In this document: positions 1 through 5,899 of the stretch, piece by piece
How positions within the stretch are numbered: the stretch's first letter is position 1
Layout: each line of letters opens with the position of its first letter
Origin: Clostridia bacterium
GTDB taxonomy: Bacteria; Bacillota; Clostridia; Christensenellales; Aristaeellaceae
Reading direction: 5' to 3'
DNA: 37,083 nucleotides
Assembly (NCBI GenBank): GCA_016297535.1
Contig: JAEDGL010000008.1
Span: 1 to 37,083, forward strand
Notes under the pieces: model-generated
Seen by the model: the letters and a program-made list of their open reading frames with translations, nothing else
Told to the model about the DNA's origin: nothing
Databases searched by the model: none
Translations under genes and position numbers: made by a program

Positions 1-26
1 TCATAGTTTTCGTTATGATTGGACAT
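1..26 (-). CDS. Start of an unidentified gene, truncated by the left window edge
   Basis: An ATG at 26-24 on the minus strand opens a frame reading MSNHNENY before the window ends. A purine-rich GGAGGAGG stretch lies about 12 bases upstream, slightly farther than usual, and the roughly 60-base leader has a promoter-like element above it. Eight residues are too few for a family call. The gene lies downstream of, and on the same strand as, the hydrogenase/PHP operon, but a strong terminator at 190-227 separates them. In other Clostridia, redox genes such as hydrogenase or NADH-dehydrogenase-like subunits often lie near comparable DRTGG/PHP sets; that is only a neighbourhood-based guess. Confidence 0.45.
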
Positions 27-89
27 GGCAGTCTGAGACCTCCTCCATTAATGTTACAGACGAAATGTACCCACGTACACATCGTGGAT

Positions 90-118
90 ATTTTAACATA
101 GTTCCCTGCAAATTGCAC
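90..118 (-). promoter_or_regulatory. Possible weak sigmaA promoter for the left-edge gene
   Basis: On the minus strand a TAAAAT -10 (95-90) lies 16-17 bases after a poor -35 (TGCAAT or GTGCAA). The predicted transcript begins near a short inverted repeat, CCACG/CGTGG, at 71-87, which could form a small leader hairpin. Only the -10 is convincing. Confidence 0.3.
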
Positions 119-189
119 GTACTTTCCCGTATATTTGTGAATTTTTTGTTGATTGATGGGGATGTTGCATGAATTTCGTTGAATTGAAC

Positions 190-227
190 AAAAAAACATA
201 CCGCATTTTTAAAAGAAACACGGTATG
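190..227 (-). terminator. Rho-independent terminator of the hydrogenase/PHP operon
   Basis: Read on the minus strand, CATACCG and CGGTATG form a 7-bp stem around an AT-rich loop, followed directly by seven T residues. It starts 12 bases after the stop codon of the PHP gene and so closes the six-gene operon above it. Confidence 0.85.
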
Positions 228-238
228 ATGAAAAGAGT

Positions 239-943
239 TTATCCGCCCTGCCTGGAACGGATCAGATCAAGCACCGCCTTTGCCGTTGGCTGCACGGGAA
301 GCTCAAACACACGCTCCTGGATCTCCTCCAGCCGGTGCGCATCGCTTGAATAAAGCAAAAAACGTCCCTTGGTTGCATAGGCGGGGCAATCCACGCCCCT
401 GTACACCTCCACAACCGGATATTCCGGCAAAAAGGGCATCAGTCCCAAAGCGCCGATCATGCCGTTGCTGCCGCGATTGATGTGAGCGGGGAGCGCAAGT
501 CCGTTATGCAACCGTACAAGCCCGCATACCTCATTGATGCTTAAATCCGTTGCATTGATCAGCAGCTTGTCAAGCGTTCCGCTGGGCGTATCTCCATTGC
601 GCATCATCAGCTGATTGCCAAACAGCGCCGGCTGGTTGCTGATGGACGGCAGATGCGCGTAGACCTCGTCGCCGGCGCGCAATGCATCCTCTAAGGTTGG
701 GAAGTAGGCAAGCATGTGCACTTCCTCGCGGGAGGTGATTTCCATTCCCGGAATCACCTCTACCCCATATTCCCTGCCGGCTGCCATGGCATCCTCCGCG
801 TTAAGCGCGGTATTGTGATCCGTAATGGCAATTACGTCAAGCCCCTTGATTTTGGCCATGCCCACCATGTTCCATGGCGTCATGTCATCCTCGGCGCAGG
901 GCGAAAGACAGCTGTGCAGGTGCAAATCGCAAAATGCGCCCAT
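239..943 (-). CDS. PHP-domain metal-dependent phosphoesterase
   Basis: A 234-residue protein of the PHP superfamily, whose members are metal-dependent phosphoesterases or nucleases. The metal-ligand motifs are visible: DLHLHSCLSPC near the N-terminus (H8, H10), AITDHN around residue 40, the PGMEITSREEVHML stretch, AHINR in the middle and SSDAH near the C-terminus. It is a stand-alone PHP domain of typical length, like TrpH/YciV-type proteins that act on 3',5'-bisphosphates or RNA oligonucleotides; the substrate here is unknown. The start codon shares one base with the stop codon of the upstream DRTGG gene (TAATG), implying translational coupling. It is the last gene of the hydrogenase-sensor operon, so it could be an effector enzyme or a turnover step for a nucleotide; that role is inferred from position only. 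Confidence 0.88.
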   Translation of the reverse strand: MGAFCDLHLHSCLSPCAEDDMTPWNMVGMAKIKGLDVIAITDHNTALNAEDAMAAGREYGVEVIPGMEITSREEVHMLAYFPTLEDALRAGDEVYAHLPSISNQPALFGNQLMMRNGDTPSGTLDKLLINATDLSINEVCGLVRLHNGLALPAHINRGSNGMIGALGLMPFLPEYPVVEVYRGVDCPAYATKGRFLLYSSDAHRLEEIQERVFELPVQPTAKAVLDLIRSRQGG

Positions 944-1290
944 TATTCCGCAGGCGGCAACACGCCGGCCTGGCCCATCAGCACGCAGACTTCATAGGCG
1001 GTTTTATCGGTTGCAAGCATGGGCATTTCTTCGTCCATTGCCTTTTTCAGGCTGGCTTCCTCGGGCTGCACGCCTTCTACCAGAATCACGCAGGCCATTT
1101 CCATCAAAACAGAAACAGCGATCACATTCATATGGGTCTGAACGGTGCACCAGGCCATACCCGCTTTGCCGTGAGCAAGCACCCAGCTGAGCAGGTCGCA
1201 GGAGTAGCCGCAGGAAATTTCCGCGTCCAGGTTTGCTTCAGGGTTCAGATTTTTCGCGCCGATTAGCTCCATCAGTTGACTTACTTTCAT
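943..1290 (-). CDS. Stand-alone DRTGG-domain protein (downstream copy)
   Basis: A 115-residue protein that appears to consist only of a DRTGG domain, the small domain named from phosphotransacetylase- and HPr-kinase-associated proteins and thought to be regulatory. It resembles the other DRTGG protein at 3078-3437: both have a YSCDLLSWVLA / FSSDLMSDVLA segment, a T-x-H/N-hydrophobic-VI core and a matching C-terminal segment ending in a Cys-x-LM-x-x-AG motif. The SD is AAAGGAG, 10 bases before the ATG. It lies 14 bases after the hydrogenase-like gene and overlaps the PHP gene by one base. No catalytic residues are evident. A ligand-binding or protein-interaction role for the hydrogenase module is a reasonable inference, not shown. 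Confidence 0.82.
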   Translation of the reverse strand: MKVSQLMELIGAKNLNPEANLDAEISCGYSCDLLSWVLAHGKAGMAWCTVQTHMNVIAVSVLMEMACVILVEGVQPEEASLKKAMDEEMPMLATDKTAYEVCVLMGQAGVLPPAE

Positions 1291-1304
1291 TGCCGTTTAC
1301 TCCT

Positions 1305-2609
1305 TTATTCTCTTGTGGTTTTGGCCAGCTCCACCATCTGCTGCGCCATCACCTTGAGTCGTTCTTTGAGAATGTGAATGCAATCCATCTCCGTTGCAAA
1401 GCCGCGCACAATATCCTCGGCAAAGGTTCGGCAGGTGGGGCTTCCGCAGCTGCCGCAATCGTAGCCCGGCAGCCGGGCGGCTATCTCTTCCATCCGCTCA
1501 ATTTTGCGCATGGCTTCCACAATATCGTCGTCAAGACGCATGGCCTTGTTGGCGGTTATGTTCTTGTCCAGAAACAGCGGGTACTTGTTCAGATAGGATG
1601 CATTGATCTTTTCATCCGGATGCGTAATATCGCATCCGTGCATCAGCGTGCGGACTACCCCTCTGGCGATGTAATTGTTTTCAAAGGTAAGCGGGCCTCC
1701 CACGCAGCCGCCGGTACAGGCGGAGCCTTCAAAAAACACCAGGTCAGGTAGCTTATCGTTTTCAATTTCCTCCAGCACGCGAATGACATTCTCAATGCCG
1801 TCCACGCTCATGCTGTGCTCCGGGCACACAGCCGCAGCCTCGCCGCCGCTGTTGGCCCATCCTACGCCGTAGGAGGTTGCCCGGGCAATGTTTGTATCGA
1901 CGGGGATTTTTTTAAGCTGGCTGCTGAGCAGTCCATAAATCTCCATCATAGAGATAGCGCCGTCTACTGCGGATGTTTCGTGACCAATGGGATTGCGGAT
2001 CGCCGTCATTTTGGCGGCGCAGGGAGTGATAAAAAAGCAGCCGACATCCTCCGGCGCAGCGTCATGCTTGCGGCAAAACTCCCGCTTGGCTACCATAGCC
2101 GCCACCTCCATGGGCTGGCGGATATCAATGATGTGCGAGATCAAGCCGGGAAAACGCACGCGAATCAGACGCACAATGGCCGGGCACGCCGAGGAGATGA
2201 TGGGATAATCATCCCGGTCAATGCTGCGCATTCTTTCGCGAATGGCGCGGGTAACGATGTCCGCGCCTTCCGCCACCTCATATACATCGTCAAAGCCGAT
2301 TCTCAGAAGGCCTTCCAGCACCTGCGAAGCGCTGGCAAGCTGTTTGAACTGGCCATACAGCGACGGGGCGGGCAGCGCGATTTTATACTTGAAACGGTTG
2401 ATGGACGCGAGCGGATCGGTTTGGGCATACTTGGCATGGTATTCGCAAACACGGATGCACTCGCCGCAGTCGATGCAGCGCTCGTCAATAATATGCGCGC
2501 GGCCACCGCGCACGCGGATTGCCTCCGTAGGGCAGCGGCGCAGGCAGTTGGTGCAGGCCTTGCATTTTTCCTTGTCAAGGCGCACCGAATGAAAACGTTT
2601 GTCGTTCAT
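1305..2609 (-). CDS. Sensory-type [FeFe]-hydrogenase-like iron-sulfur protein
   Basis: A 434-residue protein with three parts. Residues 16-60 hold two ferredoxin-type 4Fe-4S motifs (CKACTNCLRRCP and CIDCGECIRVC). Residues about 75-330 form an [FeFe]-hydrogenase H-cluster domain with ligand cysteines in SSACP (C142), TPCAAK (C197) and ACTGGC (C298, C302). Residues 385-410 carry a C-terminal Fe-S motif, CGSCGSPTC...C, like that of RnfB-type proteins. The residue before C142, which is the proton-transfer Cys in catalytic hydrogenases, is Ala (A141). An Ala there is what I recall for sensory HydS enzymes. Unlike classical HydS there is no C-terminal PAS domain; the protein ends shortly after the Fe-S motif. 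SD GGAGG. Flanking ATPase and DRTGG genes support a sensing role rather than bulk H2 production. Confidence 0.87.
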   Translation of the reverse strand: MNDKRFHSVRLDKEKCKACTNCLRRCPTEAIRVRGGRAHIIDERCIDCGECIRVCEYHAKYAQTDPLASINRFKYKIALPAPSLYGQFKQLASASQVLEGLLRIGFDDVYEVAEGADIVTRAIRERMRSIDRDDYPIISSACPAIVRLIRVRFPGLISHIIDIRQPMEVAAMVAKREFCRKHDAAPEDVGCFFITPCAAKMTAIRNPIGHETSAVDGAISMMEIYGLLSSQLKKIPVDTNIARATSYGVGWANSGGEAAAVCPEHSMSVDGIENVIRVLEEIENDKLPDLVFFEGSACTGGCVGGPLTFENNYIARGVVRTLMHGCDITHPDEKINASYLNKYPLFLDKNITANKAMRLDDDIVEAMRKIERMEEIAARLPGYDCGSCGSPTCRTFAEDIVRGFATEMDCIHILKERLKVMAQQMVELAKTTRE

Positions 2610-2626
2610 TGCTTCCTCCGAATGTC

Positions 2627-3061
2627 TCAGGCATCCTTCAAATCAAAACGCATCTGAATGGTGGTTCCCTTTCCCAGCTCGCTTTCAATGCTGAATCCAT
2701 CTGCATTACGCTTCATATTGGGCAAGCCCATACCGGCGCCAAAGCCCAGATCGCGCGCTTCCTCGCTGGCTGTGGAGTAACCCTCCTGCATGGCCTTGCT
2801 TACATCCGCAATGCCGGGGCCTACATCCGCGGAAATCAGAACAATGCTACTGGGAGTCATTTCCAGCGTAAGCTGGCCGCCCAGGCTGTGAATAATCAGG
2901 TTAAGCTCCGCTTCATAGCTGGCAACGGCCACGCGGCGCAGCACGGTGGTGCCGATGCCGATTTGCTTGAGCTTGCGCTTGATGCTGGCTGAGGCATCCC
3001 CCGCCGTTTGAAACTCGCCCGCTTGTACATCGTAGGTGTTTTTCAAGATTGTAGCTTCCAT
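2627..3061 (-). CDS. RsbW-like ATP-binding protein (HATPase_c, anti-sigma or switch kinase type)
   Basis: A 144-residue single-domain GHKL ATPase. An N-box-like stretch, YEAELNLIIHS, lies near residue 50, followed by the G1 motif DVGPGI and the G2 motif GFGAGMGL, as in Ser/Thr switch kinases such as RsbW and SpoIIAB. There is no histidine phosphoacceptor, sensor or membrane domain. The ATG at 3061 is preferred because it has a GGGAG ribosome site; a longer in-frame reading upstream would run close to the preceding gene and lacks one. It sits between a DRTGG gene and the hydrogenase-like gene. It may transmit the redox state to a partner by phosphorylation or sequestration, but no anti-anti-sigma or sigma gene is visible here, so the target is unknown. 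Confidence 0.85.
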   Translation of the reverse strand: MEATILKNTYDVQAGEFQTAGDASASIKRKLKQIGIGTTVLRRVAVASYEAELNLIIHSLGGQLTLEMTPSSIVLISADVGPGIADVSKAMQEGYSTASEEARDLGFGAGMGLPNMKRNADGFSIESELGKGTTIQMRFDLKDA

Positions 3062-3077
3062 TTTTCTTTCTCCCTGC

Positions 3078-3437
3078 TTATGCGCCTGTACGGACATTTT
3101 TGCTGCGGATGCCTGCCTCATACATCAGGCCGCAGGTGGTATAGCAGTTGTGCGCGGTTGCAAGCACCACAATATCCAGATCGCGCGCCTCCTCCAGCAG
3201 ATCATCCGACGGAATTTTACCGCGGGCGTATACAATGCAGTGAATGTCCACCATTTCCGCCGTGCGTATAACATGGATATTCGTCAGGCCGGTAATCAGC
3301 ACCGTTTTATCCGTAACAAAGGCGAGCACATCGCTCATCAGATCGCTGGAAAAGGCGTTGTTCACCTCCTGATCCAGCTTATCTTCCCCGCAAAGTACCT
3401 TTGCATCCAGCGTAGAAACCAGTTCCCTGATCGTCAT
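3078..3437 (-). CDS. Stand-alone DRTGG-domain protein (upstream copy)
   Basis: A 119-residue protein made up of a DRTGG domain, paralogous to the one at 943-1290. Landmarks are MTIRELVSTLDAKVL at the N-terminus, FSSDLMSDVLAF, TNIHVIRTAEMVDI in the core and NCYTTCGLMYEAGI near the end. Two cysteine-containing positions in the last segment are shared with the paralogue (Cys-x-LM). An AGGAGG site lies 8 bases upstream of the ATG. It follows the SPOR gene by 12 bases and precedes the ATPase gene by 16, so the three are almost certainly co-transcribed. Function unknown; a regulatory or ligand-binding domain by family. Confidence 0.82.
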   Translation of the reverse strand: MTIRELVSTLDAKVLCGEDKLDQEVNNAFSSDLMSDVLAFVTDKTVLITGLTNIHVIRTAEMVDIHCIVYARGKIPSDDLLEEARDLDIVVLATAHNCYTTCGLMYEAGIRSKNVRTGA

Positions 3438-3449
3438 GGTTAGAGCCTC

Positions 3450-4280
3450 CTATGTATGGTTCAATGTATCGTACACATCCTGAATGCGCTGCAGCGTAAC
3501 AAACAGCTGATATTTGAGCTTCATGCCCATCGACACAGCACTCTCGGCAGCCGAAAACGCAGCGGCAAATTGAGAGTAGTCCTCAAAGCAATTGAGAAGC
3601 GCCCGCACCGTTGCATGCACCGGCGCATCAAACCGCTGGCGAAGCCTGAGAGCAACCAGCTCTATCTGAGTTTGCAAGGCCGAAAGCCTCTCAACCGCCT
3701 CTGCGGCCGAAATCTCCTGCCGGTCCATCTGCACGGAAAGCGCCTGCAGCTGAGCAGCCAAATCACCGGCATGCACGAAAGCCGCCTGCAATATTTCGAT
3801 CTGCCCCTGCATACCCGTAAGCCGCATACTGACAGCCGGGAACTGGATGGCGTAAAGATAGCTGTCAATATTGTGCTGATTGCGCAGCTGCTCGCGCACC
3901 TGCTGGGCGTCCTGCTGGCTGTGATACGCAGCCGCCAGCACGCGGTAGCGTCCATCCTGCCACAAATAACCAGCTGCACCCCGTTTTTGAAACGCAGAGG
4001 CGGATTGCATGGCGGTTTCCCTGTTTTCAAAAGCGCCAACCTGCAAGGCGTACCACGTGTTCGCGGGCAGCTCCACCAGCGCTTCAGTCATGGTTTCGTC
4101 GAAGGATTCTTCCAGCGGAGGCGGTGTTTCCGGTAGTACTCTTTCCAGAAAAAAGCCGCCGGGATCCCTTCTTGAAATCAAACCTGAAGCAACGATCAAA
4201 GCCGACGCCACAAGCAAAACGGCGCTTGCCAGGCGGTTATGGTTTCTTTTGGCGGGATATACGCGTTTCTGCTGTTCCAC
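3450..4280 (-). CDS. SPOR-domain membrane protein
   Basis: A 276-residue protein. A short basic N-terminus is followed by one hydrophobic segment (about residues 17-36), a proline-rich linker, then a SPOR domain at about residues 75-148 (WYALQVGAF, ENRETA, YRVLAA, QDAQQVREQL). The C-terminal 120 residues are predicted to be helical. SPOR domains bind denuded glycan strands of peptidoglycan, so the protein is expected to be membrane-anchored and face the wall. The start is GTG: no in-frame ATG is near, and AAGGA precedes it. It is the first gene of the operon that goes on to DRTGG, ATPase and hydrogenase genes, an odd partner whose link to redox sensing is unexplained; it may simply share the promoter. 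Confidence 0.82.
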   Translation of the reverse strand: MEQQKRVYPAKRNHNRLASAVLLVASALIVASGLISRRDPGGFFLERVLPETPPPLEESFDETMTEALVELPANTWYALQVGAFENRETAMQSASAFQKRGAAGYLWQDGRYRVLAAAYHSQQDAQQVREQLRNQHNIDSYLYAIQFPAVSMRLTGMQGQIEILQAAFVHAGDLAAQLQALSVQMDRQEISAAEAVERLSALQTQIELVALRLRQRFDAPVHATVRALLNCFEDYSQFAAAFSAAESAVSMGMKLKYQLFVTLQRIQDVYDTLNHT

Positions 4281-4376
4281 CCTTCATCTTTCCTTTCCAT
4301 ACGTTTTGAAAAAGGTATGATGAAAAAACTGAAACTATGAAAGCTGTACCTGTGCGGTTTGAAACCATGTATATTC

Positions 4377-4405
4377 ATTATACTTGACATTTTTCCAGAA
4401 TGCAA
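4377..4405 (-). promoter_or_regulatory. sigmaA-type promoter of the SPOR-hydrogenase-PHP operon
   Basis: On the minus strand a perfect TATAAT -10 (4382-4377) lies 17 bases downstream of TTGCAT (-35, 3 of 6 to consensus). It is about 95 bases above the SPOR gene start. No other convincing promoter was seen within the operon. Confidence 0.6.
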
Positions 4406-4470
4406 GATCTTCGAAAAAGCATTTCTTTTTCAAAAAAACACTCGTTCTCATGGTTTTCGCTACGCGGTTA

Positions 4471-4479
4471 TGATATACT
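4471..4479 (+). promoter_or_regulatory. Extended -10 promoter for the DUF6062-like gene
   Basis: TGATATACT is an extended -10 element (TGn-TATACT) about 60 bases before the ATG at 4540. No good -35 lies at the expected distance, which is tolerated for extended -10 promoters. Confidence 0.45.
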
Positions 4480-4483
4480 GGAA

Positions 4484-4499
4484 GCAGCCTGCTGGCTGC
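4484..4499 (+). other. Small leader hairpin before the DUF6062-like gene
   Basis: GCAGCC-TGCT-GGCTGC is a perfect 6-bp stem with a 4-base loop, followed by GTTTTG. It falls right at the expected transcript start of the plus-strand gene. The T-run is too short for a good terminator; it might stabilise the 5' end. Confidence 0.4.
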
Positions 4500-4539
4500 G
4501 TTTTGCATGTCGGCGAACAAACAAGGAGCTACGAACGCT

Positions 4540-5289
4540 ATGCGCTACCATATTGATACCATTCCCGTTTGGGAAGCCATGGAGAAAGAAACGGCCTGTC
4601 CCCTGTGTGCACTCTACCAGAAATGTGAGGAAACGGAAATCGACCGCAGTCTGGGAGGCAGCGTGATGGAGCCCGACGCACGCATCCGCGTTAACGAACG
4701 GGGTATCTGCTGCAAGCATCACCAGCAGCTGTTTACGATGCAAAACCGCCTTGGACACGCTTTGCTGGTAGATTCTCATACCAAGGAGCATTTGAAAAAG
4801 CTGGATGAGCTAGACAGACTGATTCCGAAGGCTGCGCCCAAAAAGACCCTGTTTGGCAAAAGCAAAAACGATTCCATCCTTGCGCTGGCCGACGCTTTGC
4901 AGCAAATGAGCACCAGCTGCGTCATTTGCGAGGAGATTGACAGCCACATGCAGCGCTATCTGTATACCTTTTTGCACCTGTGGAAAACAGACAGCAAATT
5001 TCGAAAGACATGGGAAGCCTCCAGGGGGATGTGCCTGCCCCACGCTGCAGAGATTCTGCGGCACGCAGGCAAACATCTGAATGCTGCCCAGCAGGCCGAA
5101 TTCGCGCAGAGCCTTCTTGACCTCGTCCAAAAAAATCTGGCTGAGGATGAAAAGGATCTGGAATGGTTTACGCTTAAGTTTGATTACCGCAACCAGTCCA
5201 AGCCCTGGGGCAACAGCCGCAACGCTCTGGAGCGCACCATCAACCGTCTGCGCGGCCTGTGCATTTCTCCCGAAGCTCCGCAAAAATAA
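4540..5289 (+). CDS. DUF6062-like protein with two CxxC/CxxH modules
   Basis: A 249-residue soluble protein that I recognise as DUF6062-like; no function is known to me. It has two matched Cys/His modules: C20-x2-C23 ... C58-x2-H61, and C127-x2-C130 ... C165-x2-H168, each with exactly 34 residues between the two pairs. This suggests two structural metal sites or Fe-S sites made by an internal duplication. The second H/C pairs sit in GICCKHH and GMCLPH. The ATG at 4540 is chosen because AAGGAG lies 11 bases upstream; an earlier in-frame ATG at 4507 lacks a site. The gene is a single transcription unit, with its own promoter and a strong terminator at 5291-5329. There are no membrane segments or signal peptide. 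Confidence 0.78.
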   Translation: MRYHIDTIPVWEAMEKETACPLCALYQKCEETEIDRSLGGSVMEPDARIRVNERGICCKHHQQLFTMQNRLGHALLVDSHTKEHLKKLDELDRLIPKAAPKKTLFGKSKNDSILALADALQQMSTSCVICEEIDSHMQRYLYTFLHLWKTDSKFRKTWEASRGMCLPHAAEILRHAGKHLNAAQQAEFAQSLLDLVQKNLAEDEKDLEWFTLKFDYRNQSKPWGNSRNALERTINRLRGLCISPEAPQK

Positions 5290-5290
5290 A

Positions 5291-5329
5291 AAATGGCTGC
5301 TTTCATCGTTTGAAAGCAGCTCTTTTTTC
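5291..5329. terminator. Bidirectional rho-independent terminator
   Basis: A perfect 10-bp stem, GCTGCTTTCA/TGAAAGCAGC with a 5-base loop, is flanked by an A-run on the left and TCTTTTTT on the right. It therefore works on the plus strand for the DUF6062-like gene and on the minus strand for the convergent dCMP deaminase gene, whose stop codon is at 5328-5330. Confidence 0.9.
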
Positions 5330-5795
5330 AATCCAGCGGATTCTTTTCCCGGTCAAACTGCTCCAGCTGAACATCGGCCTCCTTGAAAATTTCAAGAGAA
5401 AAGGAATCGGGATAGCCCTGTTCATATACCACGCGTTTGATTCCAACGTTGACAATCATTTTGGCACAAACGGAGCAGGGCTGGTGCGTGCAATACAGCG
5501 TGGCGCCATCGATGGATATGCCCAGTTTGGCCGCCTGCAAAATGGCGTTTTGCTCGGCATGGATGGCATAGCACAGCTCCGCACGCGTGCCGGATTCAAT
5601 ATTCAGCTTTCGCCGCATGCATTCGCCCCGTTCCCGGCAGGTTTTTAAGCCGGCGGGCGCGCCGTTATAGCCTGTGGTCATAATCCGCTTATCCTTTACG
5701 ATCACCGCGCCGATGCTTCGTCCTTCCACATTGCAGCTTGTCCAGCCCGAAATCAGGTAAGCCATCTTCATAAAGCGAACATCCCATTTATCCAT
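5328..5795 (-). CDS. Deoxycytidylate (dCMP) deaminase, ComEB-like
   Basis: A 155-residue zinc-dependent cytidine/deoxycytidylate deaminase family protein that converts dCMP to dUMP for thymidylate synthesis. Visible motifs are TTGYNGAPAG near residue 40, CYAIHAEQNAI (zinc His and catalytic Glu) and HQPCSVCAKM (two zinc Cys). Length and motif order match bacterial dCMP deaminases, including ComEB. The ATG at 5795 has AGGAGG 8 bases upstream; a longer in-frame extension lacks a site and would run into the promoter. It is monocistronic, with a near-consensus sigmaA promoter at 5820-5848 and the shared terminator. The classic enzyme is regulated by dCTP/dTTP; whether this one is cannot be read from the sequence. 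Confidence 0.93.
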   Translation of the reverse strand: MDKWDVRFMKMAYLISGWTSCNVEGRSIGAVIVKDKRIMTTGYNGAPAGLKTCRERGECMRRKLNIESGTRAELCYAIHAEQNAILQAAKLGISIDGATLYCTHQPCSVCAKMIVNVGIKRVVYEQGYPDSFSLEIFKEADVQLEQFDREKNPLD

Positions 5796-5819
5796 GGTTT
5801 CGCCTCCTTTTCTTTTTGC

Positions 5820-5848
5820 ATTATACACTACGCCGCGCGCCTTGACAA
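5820..5848 (-). promoter_or_regulatory. sigmaA promoter of the dCMP deaminase gene
   Basis: Minus-strand TTGTCA (5848-5843), a 17-base spacer and TATAAT (5825-5820). It lies about 25 bases above the start codon and is one of the best promoters in the window. Its -35 lies 4 bases from the plus-strand sigmaE-like element for the SpoVB-like gene, making this a compact divergent promoter region. Confidence 0.8.
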
Positions 5849-5851
5849 TCC

Positions 5852-5880
5852 GCATTTTTCCCGTTTACGGCCCATATGCT
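5852..5880 (+). promoter_or_regulatory. Putative sigmaE-type sporulation promoter of the SpoVB-like gene
   Basis: GCATTTT (5852-5858), 14 bases, then CATATGCT (5873-5880). The layout fits the Bacillus sigmaE pattern (KMATATT, about 14 bases, CATACA-T) with mismatches. The same 7-mer, spacer length and CATATG recur upstream of the SpoIVFA-like gene (13080-13052). The ribosome site GGAGG begins 7 bases after the -10, so the leader would be very short. A TTGACA at 5842 has no matching -10 downstream. Confidence 0.45.
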
Positions 5881-5899
5881 CCCCTGTGGAGGCGAGACG

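Noticed and set aside
150..180. A Rex-like redox operator near the left-edge gene
   Set aside because: TTGTGAA occurs once, but the matching inverted half (TTCACAA) is missing.
3062..3121. A longer N-terminus for the RsbW-like ATPase
   Set aside because: The extension overlaps the end of the preceding DRTGG gene and lacks a ribosome site, while the ATG at 3061 has GGGAG at good distance.
4384..4389. A perfect plus-strand TTGACA
   Set aside because: No -10 lies 16-18 bases downstream; the extended -10 at 4471 is too far. It overlaps the spacer of the minus-strand promoter by chance.
5842..5847. A plus-strand TTGACA before the SpoVB-like gene
   Set aside because: The base positions 17 downstream read TTACGG, not a -10. 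It overlaps the -35 of the minus-strand dCMP deaminase promoter (TTGTCA).
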